Assembly (NCBI RefSeq): GCF_003952185.1
Contig: NZ_RXFS01000009.1
Span: 241,428 to 305,427 of the forward strand
DNA: 64,000 nucleotides
Source of the DNA: Variovorax sp. 679
GTDB taxonomy: Bacteria > Pseudomonadota > Gammaproteobacteria > Burkholderiales > Burkholderiaceae_C
Direction of reading: 5' to 3'
Shown one piece after another: positions 7,963-16,867 of the stretch; positions within the stretch are counted from its first letter, which is position 1, and every line of letters begins with the position of its first letter. Below the pieces are notes generated by a model. It was not told the origin of the DNA. It ran no database searches and saw only the letters and a list, made by a program, of their open reading frames with translations. Made by a program: the position numbers and the translations under genes.

Positions 7963-10900
7963 ATGCTGACGGACCAGCTCTTCCTCATTTCCATCGCGGT
8001 ACTGACGCTGGTGGTGCTGCTCGTGCTCGGCATGGTGCTGTACTTCGCGGCACGCCGTTCGCACGCCAAGCCGTCGAGCGACCCGAAGGTCGCGCGCATC
8101 CGCTTCGACTCGCTGCGCAGTTCGTTCCGCCAGGCGGTAGAGCTGATCGAAGGCAACATCGCCTCGCGCGCCGACCGCTACGGCATTCCGTGGATCATGC
8201 TGCTCAACGAGGGCGACGACCACCGGCAGCTGCCGATCGAGCAGTCGGGCGTGGCGAGCGCGCTGAGCACCGAATCGGCCTCGGCCGCGACCACGCAGGG
8301 CATCTCGTGGCACTTCTTCGACCGCGGCGTGGTCATCGACATCCAGGGCGCGTACCTCGGCTCGCCGGACGACGACGATGCATCCGAGAAGCCATGGGAC
8401 GAATTCCTGGGCATGTGCCGCTCGTACCGTCCGCAGCGGCCCTTCGACTCGGTGGTCATCACCATTCCGGCTGCGCTGCTGCTCGACGACAGCACCGACG
8501 GCCGGCTCGAACTCTCCAAGCGCGCGAAGCTTGCGCACCGCCGCCTGTGGCTGGCGCAGAACCGCTTCGCCATGCGCTTCGCGGTGTACGTGCTGGTCAC
8601 CGGCGCTGAGCACCTCGAAGGCTTCAGCGCCTTCGCGAGCGCCCTGCCCGAGCCGCTGCGCGCGAGCATGCTGGGCTGGTCGTCGCCCTACGACCTTTCG
8701 ACCACTTACCAGCCCGCATGGGTCGACGAGGCGGTGGGTACCGTGGTGCGCTCGGTGTCCGACGTGTCGGCCGAGCTCTTCGCCACCGGCACCGAGCCGC
8801 AGGGCGCGGGCCCGCAACTGCTGCTGCCCTCGCGCATCGAGGCGCTGCGCGGCCAGTTGCAGCTTTACGTCGACGAGCTGATGCGCCCGAGCGCGTACCA
8901 CGAGCCCTTCTTCTTCCGCGGCATCTACCTGACGGGCGACAGCGGCGAATCGGCGCAGACCGTCGCGGCCATCGACTCGGAGCACGACGGCTACGGCCAG
9001 AAGGACCTGGAGCCCATCGGCGGCGACCTGATCGCGCAGCTGATGCGCCAGCCCGCCTTCCTGCGCGACCTGTTCGAGAAGAAGATCTTCCTCGAATACG
9101 GCCTCACGCGGCCCTCGCGCACGCAGACGCTCACGCGCCCGGTGCTGCACCGCGCACTGCGCTGGGCGGCGGTGCTCTTCCTCGGCGGCTGGGGCATCGG
9201 GCTGATGGTGGCGACCTGGCAGCTGAACCGGCACAACACGACCCTTGTTTCGGCTCTCTCGCAGCTGCAGCACGATGCTCAGTACCGCATGCGCGCGCTG
9301 CAGCGTGGCGAGACCATTCCCACAGCCTGGTACCGCAACAAGGCGCTGTCGCTGCTGGCCATGAACGAGCGGCTGCGCACCGACGGCACGTACTCCTTCT
9401 TCATGCCCGGCTCGTGGCATCTTTTCGACGACCTGAACGAGCGCGTGATCGAGCGCATCGAGCGCGAGTTCGGCGACATCGCGGTGAGCACGCTGCGGCG
9501 CGAGCTGATGGCCCGCGTGAGCCAGCTCAGCGGCGTGGAGCAGGACGAAGCCACCGGTGAATTCATCGTCGGCGCGAGCTGCGGCCTGCCGCCGAGCTTC
9601 AAGACCATCGGCGACGCGCCGCGCAAGAACGGCCTGCTGGTGGAAGACCAGCCCGAGTTCGGCGCGCTGCAGCGCTACCTGGGCTCCGTCGAGCAGCTCG
9701 ATGCCGCGCTGCAGGCGGTGGAGCGCCTGCGCCAGCCTTCCACCGGCAACGCGGAAGACCTGCGCGTGGCCGTGCGCTACGCGCTGGGCGCCGAGCTGCC
9801 GGCCGACCTGAGCCGCAACCTGCGCTACTTCCGGCAGGCGGCCGAGGGCAATGCGCTGGCAATTCCGGTCGCGCCCGTGCAGTCGGCGCTGCGCTGCGCG
9901 CTCGACAAGGGCACGGCGCAGCTCGATGCGCGGCTGTTCGTCAACAACGAGTTGCTGGTGTCCGAGCAATCGCTGGCGCGGCTGCTGCCTTCGCTCGCGA
10001 GCACCGGCACCTTCGCGCGCACAACGGCCAGCTACCGCGAGGTGATCGCCGCCATCAAGGACCAGGAAGACCTGGTCGCTTCAGGCAAGGGCGGCTGGAT
10101 GCGCCAGCCGGTGCTGGTGCTGGGCGCCTCCTACGACCGCACGATCGCGCGCATCGAGCAGAACCGGCTGCTGGGGCTGGAGCCTGCCGACGCGGTGCGC
10201 TCGCGCGCGCAGGACGCGTTCCAGAAATTCCGCGCCGAGTTCAACCTGCGCTTCGGCGGCGCGCAGCCCGGCCTGGTGTGGCAGGACAAGGAAGGCCGCT
10301 TCGCGCTCGCACCCGAGCGCATCGCGCTGCGCGACGCGCTCACCGCGCTGCTGGCGCAGCCCTTCATGGCCGCCGCACGCGACCGCGAACTGCCCGGCGC
10401 CGGCATGCGCGGCATGGCCGCGTGGGACCTGCCACGGCTCGACCAGGCGCTGGCCGTCGGCGACATCCGCAAGCGCTACATGAGCGACGGCATGCAGGCC
10501 TTTCCGGCGACGCTGCGTCCCGGCATCGAAGCCGCGCTGAACGCGCACTTCGCGCAACTGGTGGTCGACCAGGTGGCAGAGGCCGCCAACGGCATGAGCG
10601 ACGGGGGCCGCGCCACCGACACGCAAGCGGCCGCCTACGAAGCCTCGCGCCAGCGTCTCGCCAAGATCCAGGCGCTGCTCTACGAGCTGGGCGCGGGCCC
10701 GCGCGCCGAAGACCTGCGCGCGATGATCTCGCGCGATGCGCTGCAGCGCCTCGAGGCCGTCGACGAGGCCTTCAACCAGTCGGAGCTGTACGCCATGCGC
10801 GGGCGCGACTTCCAGGGCTGGCGCGGCGAGCGCGGGCCGATGCTGGTGGCCTTCGGCGTCTCGGACGCGGGCTCGCTCGCGGCCTACCTGGGCCAGCAGT

Positions 10901-12030
10901 TCAACCGCACGGAAGCGCTGGGCAAGCTGGCCGACGGGTACATCGCGGCACTCGACGGCGCGGGTACGGGCTCGGTGCTCGCGCAGCGCTGGCAGGCGAT
11001 CAACCGAGACCTGGAGCGCTATCGGCTGAAGAACCCGAACAGCAGCCTGCTGCTGCTCGAGCAGTTCCTCGGCACGACCGGCGCCGAGATCGATCGCGAG
11101 ACCTGCGGCGCGAAGCTGGCCGGCAAGGCGCCGGCGACGCGCATCGGCGACTACTTCGCGGACCGCCACCAGCAGATCTACAGCGCACTGCTCGCGCGCT
11201 GCCAGGAACTGCAGTTCGGCGACCAGCAGGAGTTGTGGACGCAGTTCTCCACGCGCTTCAACCGTTCGCTGGCAGGCCGGCATCCGTTCGGCCTGGCCAC
11301 GGGCCGTGCCTTCGAGCTGGCCGACCCGGCGGACGTGAATGACCTGGCGCGGGCCTTCGATCCGCTGGCGCGCGCGCTGAAGGAGAACCGCGGCATCGAT
11401 GCGGGCGGCATGCGCGGCCCCGGCATGCAGGGCGCGGGCGCTCGCCGCTTCGCCGAACAGTTCGGCCGCGCGCGCGACTTCCTGCTGCCGCTCTTCCCCA
11501 CCGAGGACGGCGCCGCGCCGGGCTATGACCTGAGCGTCGACTTCCGTGCGAACACCACGGCCGAGATCGAGGGCAGCAAGATCATCGACTGGTCCTTCGA
11601 GGTCGGCGACCAGGTGCTCAGGCTGCGCGACGCACCGCGCACGCTGCGCTGGGAATACGGCATGCCGGTGGCGCTGGTGCTGCGCATCGCGAAGGACTCG
11701 CCGCTGATGGCGCGCGCCGACCCGCAGCAGCACGCGCTGATCACCGACGGCCAGACCGTCAGCTTCCGCTTCGCCGATCCGTGGGCGCTGTTCACTCTGG
11801 CCCAGCGCCAGCGCGAAGGCGACCCGGCACAGCGGCCCGACGGCCGTTCGCAGCTGCTGAAGTTCGAGTTTCCGCTGGTGGCCCAGTCGGCCGGCGACGC
11901 GGCCCAGGCGCCCGACGGAGGACGCGCGCGCGTGTTCCTGCGCGTCGCCGCCAGCCCCGCCGGCAAGAAGAACGCCTTGATCTGGCCCACCGCGTTCCCC
12001 ACGCGCGCTCCCGAATGGAACATGCCCTGA
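7963..12030 (+). CDS. tssM: T6SS membrane protein TssM (IcmF family) without a P-loop
   Basis: A 1355-residue IcmF-type protein with an N-terminal transmembrane segment (residues about 8-30), a cytoplasmic domain, a further transmembrane segment near residue 405 (VLFLGGWGIGLMVATW) and a long periplasmic region ending in a beta-rich domain. In many TssM proteins the motif after RYxxPW is a Walker A site; here RYGIPWIMLLNEGDDHRQL has no GxxGxGKT/S. The Walker B-like VVIDIQG is kept, so the fold is present but nucleotide binding is probably lost. An AGGAGG site precedes the ATG. The stop shares one base with the tssA start. Confidence 0.92.
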   Translation: MLTDQLFLISIAVLTLVVLLVLGMVLYFAARRSHAKPSSDPKVARIRFDSLRSSFRQAVELIEGNIASRADRYGIPWIMLLNEGDDHRQLPIEQSGVASALSTESASAATTQGISWHFFDRGVVIDIQGAYLGSPDDDDASEKPWDEFLGMCRSYRPQRPFDSVVITIPAALLLDDSTDGRLELSKRAKLAHRRLWLAQNRFAMRFAVYVLVTGAEHLEGFSAFASALPEPLRASMLGWSSPYDLSTTYQPAWVDEAVGTVVRSVSDVSAELFATGTEPQGAGPQLLLPSRIEALRGQLQLYVDELMRPSAYHEPFFFRGIYLTGDSGESAQTVAAIDSEHDGYGQKDLEPIGGDLIAQLMRQPAFLRDLFEKKIFLEYGLTRPSRTQTLTRPVLHRALRWAAVLFLGGWGIGLMVATWQLNRHNTTLVSALSQLQHDAQYRMRALQRGETIPTAWYRNKALSLLAMNERLRTDGTYSFFMPGSWHLFDDLNERVIERIEREFGDIAVSTLRRELMARVSQLSGVEQDEATGEFIVGASCGLPPSFKTIGDAPRKNGLLVEDQPEFGALQRYLGSVEQLDAALQAVERLRQPSTGNAEDLRVAVRYALGAELPADLSRNLRYFRQAAEGNALAIPVAPVQSALRCALDKGTAQLDARLFVNNELLVSEQSLARLLPSLASTGTFARTTASYREVIAAIKDQEDLVASGKGGWMRQPVLVLGASYDRTIARIEQNRLLGLEPADAVRSRAQDAFQKFRAEFNLRFGGAQPGLVWQDKEGRFALAPERIALRDALTALLAQPFMAAARDRELPGAGMRGMAAWDLPRLDQALAVGDIRKRYMSDGMQAFPATLRPGIEAALNAHFAQLVVDQVAEAANGMSDGGRATDTQAAAYEASRQRLAKIQALLYELGAGPRAEDLRAMISRDALQRLEAVDEAFNQSELYAMRGRDFQGWRGERGPMLVAFGVSDAGSLAAYLGQQFNRTEALGKLADGYIAALDGAGTGSVLAQRWQAINRDLERYRLKNPNSSLLLLEQFLGTTGAEIDRETCGAKLAGKAPATRIGDYFADRHQQIYSALLARCQELQFGDQQELWTQFSTRFNRSLAGRHPFGLATGRAFELADPADVNDLARAFDPLARALKENRGIDAGGMRGPGMQGAGARRFAEQFGRARDFLLPLFPTEDGAAPGYDLSVDFRANTTAEIEGSKIIDWSFEVGDQVLRLRDAPRTLRWEYGMPVALVLRIAKDSPLMARADPQQHALITDGQTVSFRFADPWALFTLAQRQREGDPAQRPDGRSQLLKFEFPLVAQSAGDAAQAPDGGRARVFLRVAASPAGKKNALIWPTAFPTRAPEWNMP

Positions 12031-13268
12031 TGGCCGCCCTGCTATCCCCCTTGAACGCCAACGCCGACGAGGCAACCGGCGGCTTCGCGCCGGACCTCAC
12101 CGCCTTTCTCTCGCCGCTCGAAGGCCCCGAAGGCCCGGCCGGCCCACCGCTGCGCTACGACCCCGTGTGCGCCCGCATCCGCGAGGCTCGCACAGAGGAA
12201 GACGCCAGCCTGCCCATGGGCGAATGGACCCGCCCGCTCAAGAAGGCCGACTGGCGCACCGCCGAGATGCTGTGCACCGAGGTCCTGCAGCGGCGAAGCA
12301 AGGACCTGCAGATGGCAGCCTGGCTCACCGAGGCCTGGGTGCACCGCCATTCGATCGACGGCCTGGGCGCGGGCGCGCGACTGCTCGAAGGGCTCGCGCG
12401 CGAGTTCTGGGAAGACGTGCATCCGCGCATCGGCGATGACGGCGACGCAGACATGCGCACAGCCACTTTCGTGTGGGTCAACGACGCCATTGCGCAGGTG
12501 CTGCTGATGCGCGTGCCGCTGCTCGATTGGCCGGATTTCTCGCCGCCCTTCATCACGCTGAGCGACTGGCAACGGGCGCTCACCAGCGAGTACGGCACGG
12601 GCGCGGCCGTCGCGGCGGGCAATGCCAAGCCGAAGGCGAAGGAAGTGGCCGAGGAGCCTAGTGCGCAGACGGTGTCGCGCCAGGACATCCTGGACCGCGC
12701 CGCGCGCGACCTGCACGCCCTGGCTGCGCTCGACGACCGGGTCGCGCTGGCCGCCGATGCATGGCGCAGCCTGGAAACCCTGCTCGACGAGCGCCTGGGC
12801 ATCGACTCGCCCAGCCTGTCGAAGGTGACGGAGATGCTCGCCCGCATGCGGCAGGCGTTGCGCAGCTTGTTGCAGGGGCGCGATCCGCGCGACGAAGAGA
12901 AGCCGGCCGTGCCGGCTTCTCCCGGCTGGATGGCGAACGACGAACCGGTGGCAGCCGCAACCCCGATGGACGACAACGACATGAGCGACGCTCCTTCTTC
13001 CTCCTTCACCTCCTCTTCTTCCTCCGAAGCGCTCCCGCAGGCCGTGGCGAGCGGCCGCATCGGCAGCCGTGCCGAGGCCTATCAGCTCCTCGAGCTGGCC
13101 GCCGCTTACCTGATGCGCGAGGAGCCGCACAGTCCGACGCCCTACCTGGTGAACCGCGCGGCTTCCTGGGGACGCATGCCGCTGCCTCAGCTGATGCAGG
13201 AGGTGCTGCGGGAGGACGGCGACCTGAATCGCTACTTCTCGATGATCGGTGTCAGGCCGGACGTCTAG
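12030..13268 (+). CDS. tssA: T6SS cap/assembly protein TssA (ImpA N-terminal family)
   Basis: A 412-residue TssA-type protein. The ImpA_N domain occupies roughly residues 20-130 (DWRTAEMLCTEVL, WVHRHSIDGLGAG, FWEDVHP). The C-terminal part has the family signature EEPHSPTPYLVNRAASWG near residues 365-385. A Ser-rich, acidic linker at about residues 305-335 separates the two. TssA primes sheath assembly at the baseplate. The ATG at 12030 is chosen because it forms a TGATG junction with tssM; an in-frame ATG at 12015 would add 5 residues. Confidence 0.92.
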   Translation: MAALLSPLNANADEATGGFAPDLTAFLSPLEGPEGPAGPPLRYDPVCARIREARTEEDASLPMGEWTRPLKKADWRTAEMLCTEVLQRRSKDLQMAAWLTEAWVHRHSIDGLGAGARLLEGLAREFWEDVHPRIGDDGDADMRTATFVWVNDAIAQVLLMRVPLLDWPDFSPPFITLSDWQRALTSEYGTGAAVAAGNAKPKAKEVAEEPSAQTVSRQDILDRAARDLHALAALDDRVALAADAWRSLETLLDERLGIDSPSLSKVTEMLARMRQALRSLLQGRDPRDEEKPAVPASPGWMANDEPVAAATPMDDNDMSDAPSSSFTSSSSSEALPQAVASGRIGSRAEAYQLLELAAAYLMREEPHSPTPYLVNRAASWGRMPLPQLMQEVLREDGDLNRYFSMIGVRPDV

Positions 13269-13303
13269 AGCGCTTTCTTTTCCCTCCATACGTCTTCAAA
13301 GCC

Positions 13304-14827
13304 ATGGCCACTTCCACGCCCCTGTTCAACGCGCTCGCGAGCGCCAAATTCACCCACAAGTACGAAGTCGTCTGGGCAGAGTTGCCCAGCGGCGAGTTCA
13401 ACACCAGGACCAAGGCCTGGCTGAAGCAGCTCGGCAAGATCATCGGCGGGCCTTCCAGCAAGGAGCGCAAGGCGCTCGCGCAGGAGTTCCTGCAGTTCCT
13501 CTACGTCTACAAGCAGATGCTGGAGAAGCTCACGCGCGGGACGCAGTCGGCCGAGCCCGCGCTGGTGCTGCAGAAGATGAACGACTTCAATGCCGAGTAC
13601 AAGCGGCAGTTCAGCAGCCAGCTGGACATGCCCATCCTGCGCCTGCCCAACGAACTCGCATCGGTCGCGGACAGGATGGCCGTGAACGCGGTGCGACGCG
13701 ATCTCATCGTGCGCAAGAAGCAGTTGCTCAAGTTCTGGATGGACGGGCTGCGCGACGGCGGCGAGCACCTCGACGATGTGTCGCTCTCGCTGCAGTACAT
13801 GGGCAACAACGAGCCCGCCAAGGTGCGTCTCTTCCTCGACGTGCTGTGCAAGGACCTCACCAAGATCAAGTTCGGCGATCCGCGCCCGTGGATCCAGACC
13901 AGCGGACAGGTCGAGACCGGCCTCATGCGCGGCGGCGAGAACGGCAAGTTCAGCAAGGTGACCTGGACCGACGAGGAGTTCAAGAAGGCCGTGAAGGCGG
14001 AGGCCTCCGTCGGCTACGGCGTGCGGGCCACGGGCGAATGCGTGATCGAGATCACCGGGCTGCGCGCCGAGTTCAAGGCAGAGGCTTTTGCCGGCGCCTC
14101 GGCCAGCGCAGAGGCCTCGGCCAGCTACGAGCGCGGCAAGGGCATCGAGGCCAAGGCCAGCGTGGAGGCGATGGTCGGCGTGAAGATCAAGCTGGACGCC
14201 AAGATCGACGTGTCCGACATCTTCCTGATCGAAGCCAGCGCCGAGGCCTTCGCGGGTGCCATGGCCAAGGCCGAGGTCGAGTTCAGCGCCACGGTGGACG
14301 GCGTGAAGCTCAAGGTCGAGGCCGAGGCTTTTGCCGGCGCACGCATCAAGGGCGAAGCCTCGCTCTCGATGCGCATGTGCGGCTACGACATCATCAAGGG
14401 CACGGCCAAGGGCTCGCTGTCGGCGGGCGTGGGCGCGTCCTTCTCCCTGGAATTCGAATCGTCGGCATTCGGCGGCTCCAAGCTCGGCATCGAGGCCGAC
14501 CTGACGGTGGGCGTGGGCGCCGGCGGCGGCGGCGAGTTCACCGTGTACCAGGACAACATCGGGCGCGCGTTCAACTCGCTCTTCTACACCGGCTACCTCA
14601 CGCTGCTCGGCCAATCGAAGGAGCGCGATACCTGGCGCACCTACTTCCGCGACCTGGAAGACAACCAGATCCTGTTCGAGCGAGCCGACAAGATCATCGA
14701 CGAGGCGCTCACCGGCTGCTACATCGAGTACCAGACGAACTTCACGCAACTGCAGGCGTGGAAGCAGATGGAGGCGCTGTCCTGCTTCAAGATCAAACAG
14801 AAGCTGCCGGAAGTGATCGCGCTCTGA
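13304..14827 (+). CDS. T6SS-linked protein with 27-residue Ala/Glu repeats, unknown function
   Basis: A 507-residue protein I do not recognise. Residues 1-230 look helical and charged. Residues about 255-410 contain a repeat with the signature EAFAGA at 260, 314 and 341 and a variant EAMVGV at 288, so the period is about 27. The units alternate small, charged and hydrophobic residues like amphipathic strands, and a Gly-rich strand run (TVGVGAGGGGEF) follows. The last 90 residues are helical. There is no signal peptide. Position between tssA and the PLD-like gene suggests an effector, chaperone or structural accessory of the T6SS; this is inference from context only. Confidence 0.75.
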   Translation: MATSTPLFNALASAKFTHKYEVVWAELPSGEFNTRTKAWLKQLGKIIGGPSSKERKALAQEFLQFLYVYKQMLEKLTRGTQSAEPALVLQKMNDFNAEYKRQFSSQLDMPILRLPNELASVADRMAVNAVRRDLIVRKKQLLKFWMDGLRDGGEHLDDVSLSLQYMGNNEPAKVRLFLDVLCKDLTKIKFGDPRPWIQTSGQVETGLMRGGENGKFSKVTWTDEEFKKAVKAEASVGYGVRATGECVIEITGLRAEFKAEAFAGASASAEASASYERGKGIEAKASVEAMVGVKIKLDAKIDVSDIFLIEASAEAFAGAMAKAEVEFSATVDGVKLKVEAEAFAGARIKGEASLSMRMCGYDIIKGTAKGSLSAGVGASFSLEFESSAFGGSKLGIEADLTVGVGAGGGGEFTVYQDNIGRAFNSLFYTGYLTLLGQSKERDTWRTYFRDLEDNQILFERADKIIDEALTGCYIEYQTNFTQLQAWKQMEALSCFKIKQKLPEVIAL

Positions 14828-14864
14828 GCGTCGGGACGGCACACCTCATCGACCACGGATCCTC

Positions 14865-16361
14865 ATGCCGCGCTTCATCTGCCTGAACCCTGCCTGCGAG
14901 CGCAACGTGGACGCCGCCTGGAAGCCTCCGACCTGCCCGCACTGCAAAGGCACCGACGTGCGGCCGGAAATCGAGGCCAGAGTGATCATTGCCCGCAGGC
15001 CGAGGATGGTGAGAACGGTGGTGCCGGTCTCTCTGGCCGCCACTTCAGGGGCATCGCCTTCGTCGAGCACTGCGGTCGTGCCGGTGCCGCCGCGGCATCC
15101 GCTGCAGGTGATCGATGTGCTGGTTCCGCTCTTCGAGCTGTTCGACGAGCGGACCGTCGGATTCCTCGCCCGGGTCTGCCGGCGCTGGCACGAGGCGGCC
15201 GGCATCGTGCTGCGGCGCTACGTGGCCGACGCGCGCGGGTTCGGCTCGGGCTCGGGTCTCACGATGAAGACCCAGATACTGCAGCTGCTGGCGAACACCC
15301 GCAGCCTTTCGCTGGCCGTGGACAAGTTCATGCCGGTCCGCCCGGGCGATGGGGACGGCATCCTCGCGTACATCGTCAAGCACGACATCCGGCTCACGCT
15401 GAAACTGGGCACGCCCAATCCGAGGCTGCTGGAGCAACTGCAGGCCGCGGCAGAAAACCCCAAGTTCTTCTACAGCCGGCACGAACTCACCGCGTTGAGG
15501 AGGAACAACGCACTCCCCACCGCCCTTCTCGACTACGAAGCCGAGACCGTGACGCAGTTCGGCGAACTGGGGCACCGGCTGCATGGCGGACACGTGCAGA
15601 CGGGGCTGATGCACAACAAGTTCTGGATCCTGGACAACGACGGCATCGTGACCGGCTCGCCCAACGTGAGCTTCTCCGCCATGGAGGGCGGCAACTTCGA
15701 GAGCTGCATCTACATCCGCAGCGCCAAGCTGGCGCCGCTCTACCAGCGCTATTTCCAGCTGCTGAGCATTCCCTATGCCGAGGACTCGGTGGAATGGCAG
15801 GCCTTCGAAAAGCAGGTCTCGCACTACAACCGCGACTCCACCCGCGTAAAGGCGGCTTTCGCGCCCACCGTCAACATCAGCGACTTCATCGTGGAGAACC
15901 TGCGGGGCGCGGTGAAGATCACCGTGCGGCAGTTCCTCGTGAGCACGGCGGGCCGTCGCGACAACTACAGTCTGGTGCCTTTTCTCTGCTGGATGGCAGA
16001 ACAAGGGGCCGAAGTGGAGGTCTTCCTGGACGAAGCGGCCTACGACAAATACGGATTCGTGCGAGATGCCGCCTCGTGGCTGATGCAAAGCGGCGGCACG
16101 GTCTATGTGCAGACACCCGTGACTGTGGTGGGCGGACAGGAGCGGCTGCAACACGACAAGCTGATCCTTGCCACCTTCCACAATGGCGTGAAGCGCACGC
16201 TGCTGGGCAGCGCAGGCGCCACGGTCAGCGTGATCGCCAACATCAATGCCGAGAACTTTCTCTGCCTCGACCTTCCGACGGTCTATGACGAGCTGATGGC
16301 GCATCATCAGAACACGCGGACAGGCGGGACCACGAAGGTGTTGGTACCGAGGAAGCGCTGA
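14865..16361 (+). CDS. zinc-ribbon / F-box-like / phospholipase D-fold protein, candidate T6SS effector
   Basis: A 498-residue protein with three recognisable parts. Cys6, Cys11, Cys24 and Cys27 (ending CPHC) form a putative zinc ribbon. Residues about 80-118 (VLVPLFELFDERTVGFLARV, then CRRWHEAA) follow the F-box pattern of two leucine-rich helices and a VCRRW core. The rest is PLD-like: His250, Lys252 and Asp257 with GSPN at 264-267 fit HxKx4Dx6GSxN exactly, while the second motif keeps His430 and Lys432 but has Thr437 for Asp, followed by GSAG. It could be a lipase or nuclease, or a partly inactive binding protein. It is the last gene of the T6SS run; an effector role is inferred. Confidence 0.8.
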   Translation: MPRFICLNPACERNVDAAWKPPTCPHCKGTDVRPEIEARVIIARRPRMVRTVVPVSLAATSGASPSSSTAVVPVPPRHPLQVIDVLVPLFELFDERTVGFLARVCRRWHEAAGIVLRRYVADARGFGSGSGLTMKTQILQLLANTRSLSLAVDKFMPVRPGDGDGILAYIVKHDIRLTLKLGTPNPRLLEQLQAAAENPKFFYSRHELTALRRNNALPTALLDYEAETVTQFGELGHRLHGGHVQTGLMHNKFWILDNDGIVTGSPNVSFSAMEGGNFESCIYIRSAKLAPLYQRYFQLLSIPYAEDSVEWQAFEKQVSHYNRDSTRVKAAFAPTVNISDFIVENLRGAVKITVRQFLVSTAGRRDNYSLVPFLCWMAEQGAEVEVFLDEAAYDKYGFVRDAASWLMQSGGTVYVQTPVTVVGGQERLQHDKLILATFHNGVKRTLLGSAGATVSVIANINAENFLCLDLPTVYDELMAHHQNTRTGGTTKVLVPRKR

Positions 16362-16373
16362 GACGGCCGCCGC

Positions 16374-16811
16374 TCACCCCAGCGCGTCGTTCACCTGCTC
16401 CCTGAACTCGCTCAAACTCACCGCCGCGCCGATCTCCCTCGGCAGCGCATCGCGCACCGAGAACACGCCGAGCACCTTCGCGCCCGACACCAGCGGCAGA
16501 TGCCGGAAGCCGCGCTCGAGCATGAGCACCACCGCATCGGACACCAGCGTCTCCGGCGGCACGCAGATCGGGTTGGGCGTCATCACCTCGCGCACCGGCG
16601 TGGCGTCGGGGTCGAGCCCCTTGGCCAGCACGCGGGTCATGAGGTCGCGCTCGGTCAATATGCCCAGCAGCGTGTCGGGCAGCTCCATGACGAGCACGCT
16701 GCCGCAGTTGGCACGCGTCATCACGCAAGCGGCGTCGCGCACGCTGGCTTGCGGGGCCAGGCTGACCACGTGCTTGCGCGAGATGGACTGGAATACGGTG
16801 CGCTCGGCCAT
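16374..16811 (-). CDS. CBS-domain pair protein
   Basis: A 145-residue protein made almost entirely of two CBS motifs: the first includes VRDAACVMTRANCGSVLVME and GILTERDL, the second VREVMTPNPICVPPETLVSD and GVFSVRDAL. Such pairs bind adenine nucleotides and sense energy state. The ATG at 16811 is preceded by GGAGGG on the coding strand. It lies 56 bases after the oxidoreductase beta subunit gene in the same orientation and is probably the last gene of that operon, perhaps tuning its activity; that link is inferred. It converges with the T6SS run across only 12 bases. Confidence 0.88.
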   Translation of the reverse strand: MAERTVFQSISRKHVVSLAPQASVRDAACVMTRANCGSVLVMELPDTLLGILTERDLMTRVLAKGLDPDATPVREVMTPNPICVPPETLVSDAVVLMLERGFRHLPLVSGAKVLGVFSVRDALPREIGAAVSLSEFREQVNDALG

Positions 16812-16867
16812 GATGCGCCCTCCGGAAAGTGCGTCTTGCTTGCTCGAATGGTGCCGCCGACGCTTGC

